Of a stretch of DNA of 64,000 bases, positions 22,801 to 33,730 are shown piece by piece. Numbering within the stretch: the stretch's first letter is position 1; every line of letters begins with the position of its first letter. The DNA is from Fusarium oxysporum f. sp. lycopersici 4287. Its lineage: Eukaryota; Ascomycota; Sordariomycetes; Hypocreales; Nectriaceae. The stretch is from the NCBI RefSeq assembly GCF_000149955.1, contig NC_030986.1, forward strand, positions 3,349,185 through 3,413,184, written 5' to 3'. The notes under the pieces are model-generated. The model ran no database searches. It was given only the letters and a program-made list of their open reading frames with translations, and was not told the DNA's origin. Both the position numbers and the translations under genes were made by a program.

Positions 22801-23011
22801 CGCTCTCCTACGCCTCTTGGATGACATGACAGCTGGTGGCAACACCGTGCGTTGGACTGATGTTGCTCGCCGACTGAGTGAGGGCGCCAGCATTCCTGTC
22901 GAACAGTCCGAATTCAACGACGTGATGAGGGCTCTTGAGGCGGAGAGCGCCATCATGATCACAGGCGAAGGAGCAAGAAGGACCATCCGCAGAGTGACCT
23001 CTGTTGCATAG
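19864..23011 (+). CDS. MCM4: DNA replication licensing factor MCM4
   Basis: Three exons (19864-20176, 20226-21101, 21153-23011) encode 1015 aa. The N-terminal 170 residues are a disordered Ser/Pro/Thr-rich tail with many SP and SSP sites, as in other Mcm4 proteins, where it is targeted by DDK and CDK. A zinc-binding element (CNVCNHSV, then ECPREIC) is followed by the AAA+ core, with Walker A GDPSTAKSQ, Walker B CIDEFDKM and arginine finger LSRFDLVYLI. The C-terminal winged-helix region is present. Mcm4 is part of the MCM2-7 helicase loaded at origins. MCM4 rather than another MCM is supported by the long N-terminal tail and the SIYEMDDVKKGILLQLFGG block. Confidence 0.95.
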
Positions 23012-23218
23012 AAATGATAAGTACGGAGCTCACTCGACGTTGAATGATATACCATGTAGATGAGTTGATGAGGTTTACTAGATCAAAGGTTGTACGATGA
23101 TGAACCTCCTGGCTGGGTCAGGCGTTGGGCATATTTGTGGGGGATAGATAGACGTGGACATGTTTAATTCGATTAATGCTATGATCATTCTACCAGCCTT
23201 GAAACCTGTACCGGGGGA
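23012..23218. other. Short convergent gap between MCM4 and cystathionine gamma-synthase
   Basis: 207 bp between two convergent stop codons. 3' UTRs may overlap here. I see no gene. Confidence 0.6.
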
Positions 23219-24989
23219 CTATTGCCCGGCTTCGAGCCCTTTCTTGACTTTAGTAGCAACTTCCAGAGCATCTCTTAGAGTGTCGATCAAGTCTTCTTCG
23301 TTTTCTAGACCAGCCGAGATTCGCACACTTGCTTCCCTGACTCCTAGTTCATGCATATACGCCTTCTCGTCGGGTTTCTTACCAAAGACGACCATGTTGT
23401 ACGCAAACATGATTGTGACATGTCCGCCAAGGTGAGGGCTCGGATAGAAGCCTGCCCTGTCGTAGAACGCAATCGCAGCTTCAACAGTTGAGAATTCAAC
23501 TGTCAGGAGGCAGCCGTATCCAGGCTCTGGCAGTTCTGGTGTTGCTCGCCTTAGTATTGCATCGTAGTTTGACTTGCTGCCAAGCTGACTGGGATATTGC
23601 ACATTGACCACAGGAGAGTCTGGGATTGAGATGGCTTTGTGGAGAAAGTTCGCCATGGCGAGAGCGTTCCGGTTAAGAATCTTGGTACGCTCAAGGAAGT
23701 CCTTTGAATTGGAGAGTAAGACTTTCGCATCGGAAGCAAAGAGCTCATTATGATGAGACTCTTTGAAAAGAGACCGAAGATTATGATAATGGGGAGAAGT
23801 GGGATTTAGGACGATGGAACCGCCCATGACATTGGCATAGCCACTGAAGGACTTGGTGAGAGATGAAAGGAGGACGTCTGAGTTGGATAGGACGTCTACA
23901 TTGGCGAAACCACTGATTGTGTCGTCGATGATGAGAAAGAATCCATACTCTTCAGACTATTGAGTGTCAGCGAGTCCGCAGTAGGGCAGGGCAATATGGG
24001 ATCCGCTTACTAGTTCCTTCAAACGTTTCGTATCGACAGTTTCCAAGGTTGGATTTCCAGGAACCTCCACAAATGCATGGCTGACAGGTCTTCCCTCTTC
24101 TTTCTCATGCTTTAGCCAGTCCTCAAAGACCGAAAGACCTTCTTTATCAACCTTTCCAAAATGTTTCATTCCTTGCGGGCATTCTTCTATAAGATGGTGG
24201 TATGTATTGTGGAAGATGATACCCAGGACGACAATAGTGCCAGGTCGGTGCTTTGTCAACAGAACGCTGGAGTGGAAGATAGCAGCCATGCCCGTCGGGT
24301 ATAGAAACACATCGCTTGGTGTACACTTCACCTTGTCTGCATCAACCGGTGCACGATGGAGAAGCTCGACGATCCTCGTCCGGAGATCACCATGGGCTTC
24401 GCTCTCGGGAGTCCAAGTCGGAGATGGGATAGGGCCTTTTTCGGCTTCAAAGGGAACTTCCTTGATAGTGTCTATGCTTTTGAGAAGATCCTCAGCTCCA
24501 CGAATAGAGATTCCGAGTCCTGGATTCTGCCAAGTGAGCACGACAGCAGGCATCGCCGTTGGACTAACGAGGATAAGATATACTCTATGGCCTGCTATAT
24601 CGACGCATTTGAGAGTGGCGTCCTGGACTGTCAAGCGTTTGTCTCCACGGTTCTCGTGGGTGACATGATGAAGAGTATATGGCCATACCGCAGGGTTAAG
24701 ATAAACCAACGCAGCCTTGTCGGTATGGCCAAGACGTTTTGCAATCTCATGCCCAAGCTAAAGCCAGCGTCGTCAGTACGTTATTCTCACATATATATGG
24801 ACTTACTTGAGCAGAATAGTGCGTGGGCATGAAGCGAGGATATATGTGAACCAGCTTCTTCATAGGAGCAGGATCGCCTTCTCGAATGGCCTTCGCCACA
24901 TCCCATCCCGGAAGATTAGTGATAACACTGTAGGGAGCTTGAGGAGGAGGAGCGTGTCCAACTTCGGACTGGGTCTTTAGTACGACCAT
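23219..24989 (-). CDS. met7: Cystathionine gamma-synthase (fungal long form)
   Basis: Three exons (24989-24807, 24757-24011, 23956-23219) encode 555 aa. Start ATG at 24989 (MVVLKTQSEVGHAPPP). The N-terminal extension of about 150 residues (ITNLPGWDVAKAIREGD, IYPRFMPTHYSAQ) is typical of the Neurospora MET-7 / yeast STR2 class. The PLP-dependent fold follows: FLYPTGMAAIF, a GNPTLETVD loop and the PLP lysine in SLTKSFSGYANVMGG. The C-terminal domain ends VRISAGLENEEDLIDTLRDAL. It condenses O-acetylhomoserine with cysteine to cystathionine, the forward transsulfuration step of methionine synthesis. The upstream region has a CGG-N10-CCG site (see findings). Paralogous PLP enzymes share the fold, but the N-terminal extension makes this call strong. 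Confidence 0.87.
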
Positions 24990-25867
24990 GATGATTAAGT
25001 ATATAAATGAAATAGTCAGGTCCAGAACAGTGAGTAGGGTTGTGCGATACGGTTCGAGAAACACCGTCGTGTCCTAATTCACCATCAAGTCTTTATATAC
25101 CTGCTGCATCGCAGACTAGTGCACCCATCGTTCGAATCCTCATGGATTTAGTTGCTTCCGTGTACAGTGGCCTCGACCTGTTAAACATGCACTAGTTAGA
25201 CCAAAAGTGACCTTTAGAGTAAAGCCTCCAGGTTGGACTAGTTCCACTTTCCTCCCAGGGTGTTGGTTCGACATAGAGACCGTGGCCTAGAATCAGATAT
25301 AACCTGGAGGTTGACAGCCTTGGCGCTGATACTATGTGTATCGCCAATCATGGATACCACCATATGATGGACTATAAGCTATGGGCTACAGTGGCGGTTA
25401 CTAGTGGGAATAAGGTTCCGCGGCTCCGTACTGCCGCGGAGGTAGCTGAGGGTTATGGACTCAAATTCATTGGGTCAGGATACTCTCGATGAAATGGAAG
25501 TCGAAGAGATTGCAAGGAGGATTGGGGAAAGCGGCTGACCTATTGAGATTATCATGGCCATCCTCAACATCTGACAGAAATCGACAACACCAAGACTGAT
25601 GATAGAGTCAATCGTCAGTCAGGAAATGTAGTGACCAATACTGCTCCTTCTGTATGCTTTTTAACTTTGCTGAGCTCACTAACTGCATTACTCGACTTTG
25701 TAAACTAGCCACTTGACCTATCGCTTCCACCTCTTCAACTGAGGAACTCATATTACACAAAAGGGAACCGATCCAAGCCTAGCACAACACCCTCATCAAG
25801 ACTCTATCCCAAACACCGCTACAAAAATGCATGCAACAAAGCCTACCAAGACCAAGACTCCTTGTTC
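24990..25867. promoter_or_regulatory. Upstream region of cystathionine gamma-synthase, VTC4 3' flank
   Basis: 878 bp without a gene. It contains a perfect 7-bp inverted repeat TCCGCGG/CCGCGGA (25417-25440, 10-nt spacer). It also has a T-arm-like string near 25130 that does not fold as tRNA. Confidence 0.5.
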
Positions 25868-28303
25868 CTACCAGATGCCTCTCTCCTTACCCTCAAACCC
25901 AAAGTTCGCGGCTACGCCTACGAACAGAGCTATGCAGAGAATGCTTGGACCCCAACGGTCGTAGAACCCAATAGCCTTACGTTCTCGGATGCCTTTACTT
26001 CGGTGGAGATACGTAAACACAGAGTAGGCGAGGCTTGCAATAGCCAACGCAGTAAAGAGGCCAGAAATCCAGAAGTGGGTAGGTGTGGGATGGCTACCGA
26101 AATTGAGTAGCGTGACAGCAATTGTGCCGATGTAGATAGAAAACTCGAGCTATCAAACGAAGCGTATTAGTAAACGAACACGTACTTGACATCAAAGTAC
26201 TTACCCATCCCAAAAATGTTCTTTCAGCCGCAAAATAGACCTTGGGTTCCACGCGTACAGGCACGTAGATCTTCTTGCCAGGGGGCGCCTTAAACTTCTT
26301 ATTCTGAATAGGATCGTGCCCAAACAAGGCTTGCAGCCGGTCACTGCGTTCAACCTGCGTGCTTCTAGGCGCAGGAATAGCAAGCTTGAGCGCAGAAATC
26401 ACGTGTTTTCCAAAATGTTGTCTGAGATGTCGAGTCTTGGCAGAAAGCAAAGTCGAGTAGTAGCGCCATCCTCCGCTTCTCTTGGCTTGCGCCAGCTCGT
26501 ATCTTTCATCATACTCATCATCGGAGTTGTATATCGCATAGTCTTCATCGGCCGCGGGAAGGTCTGTCATCTGGCCCTCCATGTCAATAGGGGGGAGCTC
26601 GCGGAGACCACGGGCGCCCTGTGCGCTCGACTCGCCGTTAGTGCCGTTGCGGCCAGAAGCCTGTAATTCCTCGTCATCCGAGTCAAGTTCTTCGTCATCA
26701 TCAGATGTATTGGTAGTACCTGACAACCCGGGTCGTCGAATACCAAAGTCATGAGTAACGGGTTTGCGGATGTCTACGTCCATCTGAGGCATCCAGAAAG
26801 GCAGGAGGTTGATTCTATCAGGAAACAACGTCGCCGTACCGTGGATGAACTTCGAGAATTTGGGCACAGCCTCCACCAGGTGAGATGAGATGAGCTGGCG
26901 AACCCACTCAGGTGGTTTCTGACCGGACTGCGTCTGGAGCTTGACCTCCAGAACGGCATAAGGGAACCGCTCAATGTCTTCGGCAGGCAATTGCGAAAAG
27001 GGATAGTCAACACCGATGTCCATACGGCGCCAGTTATCTCCAGAGCGGACACGGCCATCAAGATTGTCTTCTCGTACCATTGTGAGCTCCGTATCCAGCG
27101 AAATTCGGACACGGGCATCGGCGGGCAGCTGGAACGCAGTGCGGTTATAGAAAGATCGGCAAACGGGCTTGTAGCCCTTTTTAATAACCGAATATTGGAT
27201 CTCAGAGGCCAATCGCTCGTCCTCAGCAATGGCCTTCTCAGACTTCTTGCCCTCTTTGCGTGCCTTCTCAAAGATGGCGGCTGGGAGCAGTTCTCCCTTC
27301 ATGTACGCGTTGACGTTTTTCTCCTTCATGGCAAATCGAGCCTTGACGGACTTCTCACCCGTCCAATCTTCACGATGAGTCTTGCGCTCGACGAAGATCG
27401 TCTCTGTCTTCATGCCTCCATACCATCGAAGTCGAATCGCCTCGGCACCTTCAGTTTTCTTCAGTCGACCTTCGTACAGGTCCCATGTGTCGGGATTGTC
27501 GTAGTAAATCGATGTGATGGCTGAATCTTCCGGGTCGAAGTCCTTGTTGGCATTGAAGACGAGAACAGGCAAGTGCTTCAGGATAATAAGCTTCAGTTCC
27601 GTGACATTGTCGGGGTGCACCCAATATTTAGTCGTTTGTCGGATGAAGTTGGCTTGGCCTCCACCCGCAGCACTGTCGCCCTTGACGGGATTTCCGCGAG
27701 TTCGGACGAGGTCGTAAAGCTTCGACAGCTTGATGACAGCCGCGTCGTAGTTTTCCTTGTAAAAGGGCTTGGCTTTGAGCCGGCTATCGAAAACGGGCTT
27801 CAGGTGCCATCCGGTCGTTTTCTGGAACTTTCGTTAGGCAACCGCTGCGTTGTTTCCAATGGTTTAAGTCTTACATCGTGCTTCTTAATGATCTTGTAAA
27901 ACCCGGTATAGTTGAGCTGCACAAACTTGGCGAGGTCATGGACATCGGCTATAATGTCGCTGAGATCCTCTTCGAGAAGCATGAACTCTTCTTCGCTAGG
28001 GCCATTCTCGCCAAGGCCACGCTCATTCAGGCGGTTAACAACATCCTTGACTTCGCGTTCGCTCACAGCAATTCGACGAGAAATCTCCATAGCCTTGACC
28101 TTCTGCTTTGTGTGAACCTTGTCGAGCTCTGACTCGAGCCTTTCGACGAAGCGCGTCTCGTCATCCTCAGTCCATTCTAGGCCCTTGCCGGCCTTCAAAG
28201 GACCGGTAGGTCCCTTGAGCTCATTTTTCAAACCATCGTAATCGATATAGTACCACTGATACTCCTGAATAACGCTGGAGCGCAACTGCTCTCCGAACTT
28301 CAT
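25868..28303 (-). CDS. VTC4: Vacuolar transporter chaperone 4, polyphosphate polymerase
   Basis: Three exons (28303-27875, 27821-26205, 26149-25868) encode 775 aa. Start ATG at 28303 ([20 protein letters not shown]). Residues 1 to about 145 are an SPX domain, the inositol-pyrophosphate sensor, with a KIIKKHDKTTGW end. The VTC catalytic tunnel domain (about 170-480) shows [24 protein letters not shown] and [10 protein letters not shown], with the lysines and arginines that bind polyphosphate. An acidic linker precedes three C-terminal transmembrane helices ending in a short ERGIW tail. It polymerises ATP gamma-phosphate into polyphosphate while moving it into the vacuole. SPX plus an intact catalytic site separates VTC4 from VTC2/3. 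A 9-bp perfect inverted repeat lies about 400 bp upstream. Confidence 0.93.
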
Positions 28304-29888
28304 GACGACGACGCCGGGTCGGACAGAAAGATTTTTGCCGTCGCGGGTGCTGAGCCAGGTTCTGGAACGTGTCTTGAGGTCCTGAACGATCAGCATGTGC
28401 GCATTGAAGAAGCTGGATACGACATCCAAGGAATTGAGCTCGAATAGTAAAGGCTGATGATGGATGAAGAAATATGAGACGCTTGACCACAATGCAGCCG
28501 AGGAAGTCAATCGACGGATGCTGATGATACAGTTCTTTTGCTGGCTTACCTGGTGACGATAATAAGAGAAGAGGAGGGCGAGAGAGACAATGTTTTTGGT
28601 GTCGCCGAAAGTTACGAGATGACCGAGGCGTAACAAAACAGGTCAGGGCTTCCGAGTCGGCAGGTACGGACGGACTATTTTAACGAATATGCAAGGTAAC
28701 TGTAGCACTGTAAGTCAATTACAGTGCGGCAGGTACGAGAAAAGTTCCAGGTTTCCTTGCCTTGACCTGATCTGAACTCTTTCGTCGCTTCGCTCTGTCT
28801 TGTTATCGTTGGCGTCGAGCAACTGACTTTAGGTCGGGCGTTATGTGGAGCAACAGGCCGACATTGGTTTAGTTGGCGTTGTCACGGTCGAGAGCTCTGT
28901 TCGAGACAAGCTCTGAACCTGAGACGATTGGCGAATCATGTTGGTGGCTACAGGAACGTGCACGTCACTGAAGGAAACTCAATAGCGAGGCTACGAGACG
29001 AGGGAGGGACAGGGGAGTCTGAGAAGAAAAACTGGTGCTGGAGAAGCGAGGGTCCGCTGCATTTCTTAGCGGCCGTTCTTCCATACCTATTTGGGGCTTC
29101 TCGTCCAAGGTGCTGTGCAATGCAGGCATGCGCCGGCGTCATTTTACATGGGATACAAACTGGAGCTGACAGTGCATGGACTACCTAACAAGTGTCCTAT
29201 TCGCCAATTGAGCCCGTCAGCACCCAAGCTTGTCAGAAAACATCTTCCATGCACGTGTAAATGCATATTGGCGGCATTGCACTACAATCCCCGGCTGCCC
29301 AGTTGCGAGGGTGGATCGATTCAGCCGTGGAGACTCTCTAACACAAGGTGGGGAAATGTGTTGAGGCTCGGTGTCGAATTCGATACCCTGGAGGATATAA
29401 AAAATTTAAAAAAAAAGTGAAGGGTTTGTATACCTAGGTAGGTGCCTATACTTTCAAACTGCGAGGTAATGTTTATACCTCTGTCCATTGATGACTTTGA
29501 TGAGACCATTATTTAATAACTGGTATGGAACTATGAGACACTTCGTAGAAAGCGATAGACCCTTGCTATAACTAATGCGAGACTTATATTCTGGCTTCTT
29601 TGTACCGTACAGACGGCCCAGTTTTCTTTTTGGTCAGGATGCTTCACCATCGAACTCCAGACCTGTATACTACGTAGTAGATCCAACCCTAGCACAAACT
29701 TGGCCTTGATTCTTTTTTACAGCCTCAACTCGAAAAATCGGCTTCAACCTTACCATATGCGTAGATAGACAGTCACGCCCGCTGCTCAACCCTTGTAGCC
29801 CGTGTATTGTCCACCCATCTCCAAACTTCCGTGCCCCTCAAAATCGAAGTCGACCCCGCGACACAATTTTTATTTCATGCCCCTCATC
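28304..29888. promoter_or_regulatory. Divergent upstream region of VTC4 and RMT2
   Basis: 1.58 kb without a convincing gene. It contains a perfect 9-bp inverted repeat GCACTGTAA/TTACAGTGC with 5-nt spacer at 28705-28727. It has a single CACGTG at 29252-29257 (the Pho4/NUC-1 core, but too distant to lean on), and a TACCTAGGTAGGT patch at 29428-29451 next to an A-rich run. Confidence 0.5.
28705..28727. repeat. Perfect 9-bp inverted repeat upstream of VTC4
   Basis: GCACTGTAA, five bases (GTCAA), then TTACAGTGC. It lies 400 bp before the VTC4 ATG. It could be a dimeric factor site or a hairpin in a long leader; the factor is unknown. Confidence 0.75.
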
Positions 29889-31225
29889 ATGGCTCCCAAA
29901 ATCGATGATTCTATGCCGGCGCGCATCTCCTCCGATTGCCCAGACGAGATTCGAGAAGTCTTGTACCATGCCTGGGGCCATGATAGAAGTGGTCTGCAGA
30001 AACTGCTAAAAACCACCGGCAAGGCAAATGCTCAGGACCCCAAGACTGGGGAGACACCCTTACATGCAGCTATACGTGCCTGCGGGCCTGCTTCTGGGGA
30101 CGATGACGATCAGGAAGAGGATGGCTCCGTTGAGGAGGCCAAAGAGATAGTTCACGATCTCTTCCTGAGAGGTGCAATTTGGAACGATGTCGATAGCAAC
30201 AATGAGACACCAGGGTGCCTTGCCCTTAGGCTTGGCCGTAAGCCTCTATACAACCTTTGTGTGGAGGCTGGAGTGCGAGCTGAACTCCTGTTCGCTCTTA
30301 TGGGGGATTATGAAGCACTATCATCTGGTTCAGATGATGGTGACGAAGAGATGGAAGCGGAACAAGATGACGAAGAAGCTCCTCAACTGGTATCCGCTGA
30401 AGACACCGCCCCTCCTCCAGAAGAACCCAAGTTCATTCCTCCCGATGCTCAAGAGAAGCAAGTCACAAGCGAGGAATATCTAAATTCGAAACTTGTATAT
30501 GATGATGCCAAGCTTGTCGACTCTGACCTCAACGGTGTCATGATGGCCTGGGAGACCGATATCATGCGCCGGTCTGTTGCCGCTCTGATTCCCGACTCAG
30601 CACCTGGTAAACGTATCCTGAACATTGGTTTCGGCATGGGTATCGTCGATGGCATGTTCGCTGATTTGAAACCCTCACGCCATCATATCATCGAGGCACA
30701 CCCAAGCGTTCTTGAGCACCTCTCCAAGGATGAATCCAAATTTGGCCCTAGTTGGGAGAACAGCGGCCCTGAAGAGGGAGCCTTTAAGGTGCACAAGGGC
30801 AAGTGGCAAGATATTGTACCAAAACTACTGGAGGATGGTGAGGTTTATGATGCCATTTACTTCGACACCTTTGGCGAAGACTACTCTCAGCTACGTCACT
30901 TCTTCTCCGAGTGCATCATTGGCATTATGGACCAGGACGGCAAGTTTAGCTTTTTCAATGGCCTTGGAGCTGACAGAAAAATCTGCTACGACGTATACAC
31001 CAAGGTGGTCGAGATGCAGTGCGCCGATGCAGGGCTCGATGTCGAGTGGGAGGAGAGTGATGTAGACATGTCTGGTCTAGAGAAGGCTGGCGAGGGAGAG
31101 TGGGAGGGCGTACGGAGACGATACTGGACCCTAGACAGTAAGATATACCATATATTTTTACATCACTATCAAGCTAACTTTATTTCGCAGAATACCGGTT
31201 GCCTATTTGCACATTCATGGGCTAG
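29889..31225 (+). CDS. RMT2: Protein arginine N-methyltransferase 2 (Rmt2, delta-N type)
   Basis: Two exons (29889-31137 and 31191-31225) encode 427 aa, close to yeast Rmt2 (412). The start chosen is ATG 29889 (MAPKIDDSMPARISSD). Residues about 20-130 are ankyrin-like (KTGETPLHAAIRACG, NNETPGCLALRLGRKPLYNL). An acidic linker leads to a SAM-dependent methyltransferase domain with motif I ILNIGFGMGIVDG and post-I HIIEAHPSVLEHL, and YFDTFGEDYSQLRHFF. In yeast, Rmt2 methylates the delta-nitrogen of an arginine in ribosomal protein Rpl12. The second coding exon is only 35 nt and supplies the family C-terminus (YRLPICTFMG). Confidence 0.92.
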
Positions 31226-31411
31226 ACGAATGGATCCATCAAAGAATTCCAGGCCTGTCAGTGGCACACGCTCTTGATAGTCTTTAAGAAACCCTTCGTC
31301 TCTATTCGTGCTTTCCATTCAAGTCCACGTCTATCTTCGTTTTCCGACCAACCCTAATATTAACCTTTGATACCCATCACGCGCCTTTCATCAATCGGCC
31401 CCCGCTCATGC
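31226..31411. other. Short convergent gap RMT2/hexokinase
   Basis: 186 bp between convergent stops; no gene seen. Confidence 0.6.
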
Positions 31412-33730
31412 CTATTTGAAGTTCTCGGGATGAAGGATACCCGCCATGTTGCCCTCATTGATTCGCTTAAGGGTCAGGGCGGCAATCAGGGCGGCGCCGA
31501 CACCACTGCCGTCCTCGGCAGTAAGAACCTCAATAGGGTCCTCAGCCTTCTTGTCGGTCTTCACAGGCCAGTCGAGAATCTCTCGCAGAGCCTGAGCTCC
31601 TCGCTCCTTGAAGTAGGGGTACTTGTTGAACACGGAGCCATCAGCACCGACGTGGCAAGATTCGTAACCCTTCTTCTTGCAGATAGCAGCGACACCACAA
31701 GCCGAAAGGCGAGCAGCACGTGTGCCGATGAGCTCGGCGGTCCTTCGAACGAGCTCCAGTTCGGGACGTGTGGGCTTCAGATTCAGCTTCTTGACGAAGA
31801 GATCATACGTCTCAGTCAGGTTCTCCCAGGGGTCCCTAAAGCAGACAATTAGCAGTGTGCGTAGCCCCAGCAAAACAAAAACGTACTCTTCAATAGCAGA
31901 CAGGAAGGAAGCATCGAGGGAGTAAGGCTTGCGTAGCAGAGCAATGTCCTGGTTCTCAAAGATATGGATGGCCTTGTTATCGTGAAGGTCGACGAGGATG
32001 AGTCGGAAAATCTCGCCGAGGTAGAGACCAGCAATCATCTTTTCGAAGGCCTGTTGTCCAGGGCGAGGAGACTCCTTATCGATAGTCACATCGTAGGCAG
32101 TTCGGGGAAGGACCTTGTGCTCATTGTCAAAAGCTCCCCACTCGCAGTTGATGGCCATGGGCAGATCAGCGGGCAAATTTAGGTCGGCAATCTTGGGAAT
32201 GGAACCACAGTCTTCCATGTAAGCAGCATTGCATCCCGTACCGAAGATGCAGCCGATCTTCATGGCGGTATCAGTATAGGCTGAAGCGATCAATGTGCCA
32301 GTAGTATCATTAATGATAGCCGCAAGCTTGATGGGGACGCCCTATTCACATGATTAGCAGCGATTATTGGGGTTTTAGAGTGATGTTCAGCATACGCGAG
32401 CCTTCAGGGCCTCCTCAAACATGGGCACGATGTTCTTGCCCTCCACACCATCAATGTCGAAGCCCTTGGTCCATCGCTGTAGAATACCCTCATCGATGTA
32501 GTTCTGGGTGGCAGGATATGAAAATGTGAAACCCAGAGGGATTTTCTCCAGCTTGCTGCAGTCTCCGTGGTGAGTCTCGAGGAATTGGTAAAGACACTCG
32601 GCAATGTATTCCCAAAGCTCTTCAGATGTACCAGACTTGAGCTCCTCGGGCATGCGGTACTTGGACTGGAGGATATCGAACTCGGATTTCTCTTCGGTCA
32701 GGCTGATCTGGCAGACTCGCAGGTTTGTTCCGCCCATATCCAGGGCCAGGTAAGTTCCGGTTTCATAGCCATCGGGGTATGACATGACCCAGGTAGGATT
32801 CATAGGCTATGGACTTGGTTAGAAGCAGGATTGGAGGTGTCTGTTTCGAACTCACGATGCTACCCCCCTCAACACTGAGGCCTATGGAAAGTCAGATAGT
32901 CGTCCCTGTAGTCTACAGAACAGTAGGGCTCACCTTTGGCCAATTCGGAGACAAAGTGGTCGGTGATCTCCTTGAGCTTAGCGGGCTCTACCGTAAAGAG
33001 CTTCTCGAGCTTGTGAATCTCATCGGCGAGATCCTTAGGGACATCGGCCATTGATCCTGACATGATTTATTGTTAGCAACGGATATTTGAGCTGGTTGAT
33101 ATTATTTTGCATGCATGTAGTTGGAAAGACAAGAAACTCTGAGGAGGGAAATGTTAACAGAAGGGCAGCGCATTTGACTTCGGTGCTGCATGGTCACTGC
33201 ACAAGCACTGCATCTACACTTTGACAGTAGGGCAGTGATTGCCAGCTGGCAAACCCAATAGCATTCAGTAACCACGAAGTACGAGCTCACGTAATACACC
33301 TTATCTGCAAATTCGTTGTTTCCCCGAAACTTGAGGTCATAGTTGCATGCACAGTCGATTATCATTGTTGTCGCCGATTCTTGGCCGAGCCCCAAGAGCC
33401 AACCGGGATGGCTCTCGATTTCGCACGACGGCTTTTTGCACTGTCGTGACTCTAGAAGACGACTTCGTCTTGTCTCCAAGGTTCGTCACCAGGAATGTTG
33501 GAGAGGATGGAGAAACATCGTCATCGCAGCGCATTTTTGCTGGTTCTGCCCCACCGAGCAAGCTTCCTCTCCGTGAACAAGCAACAGCTCGTGGCCAGCA
33601 GCAATTGATGCTCCCAAATAACGAGATGTAGGGTTTCTCGGTCGCGGGGACGTCATAACACGATATGTGATAGCATTTGAGTATACGTACCCTTTCGGGA
33701 GGGAGGACGTCGAGGACCGAGACCGACCAT
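31412..33730 (-). CDS. HXK1: Hexokinase (Hxk2-like N-terminus)
   Basis: Six exons (33730-33691, 33056-32934, 32881-32856, 32806-32396, 32341-31887, 31835-31412) encode 492 aa. Exon 1 has only 40 nt and gives MVGLGPRRPPSRKG. The join G/GA into SMADVPKDL rebuilds the N-terminus known from yeast Hxk2, whose K/R-P-x-x-R-K-G-S-M peptide carries the regulatory serine. Exon 3 has just 26 nt. Catalytic motifs are LALDMGGTNLRV (phosphate 1), LGFTFSYPA, IINDTTGTL, IFGTGCNAAY and the adenosine motif EDGSGVGAALIAA. It phosphorylates glucose and other hexoses in the cytosol, and in yeasts Hxk2 also signals glucose repression. Intron 1 is 634 nt, ten times the local norm. Confidence 0.93.
33057..33690 (-). 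other. Unusually long first intron of hexokinase
   Basis: GTACGT donor just 5' of exon 1 end and a TCAG acceptor before GATCAATGG. Eight bases inside the intron end lies an ATG (33063) that is in frame with exon 2 (MSGSMADVP). An unspliced or internally initiated transcript would therefore still encode a hexokinase lacking the first 14 residues. Confidence 0.7.

Noticed and set aside
25120..25155. A GTTCGAATCC string that resembles a tRNA T-arm (B box)
   Set aside because: The five bases on each side do not pair as a T stem, and no acceptor, D or anticodon arms can be folded around it on either strand.
29252..29257. CACGTG phosphate-response box for VTC4
   Set aside because: A single six-base palindrome about 950 bp from the start codon is expected by chance. 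It is noted only in the intergenic entry.
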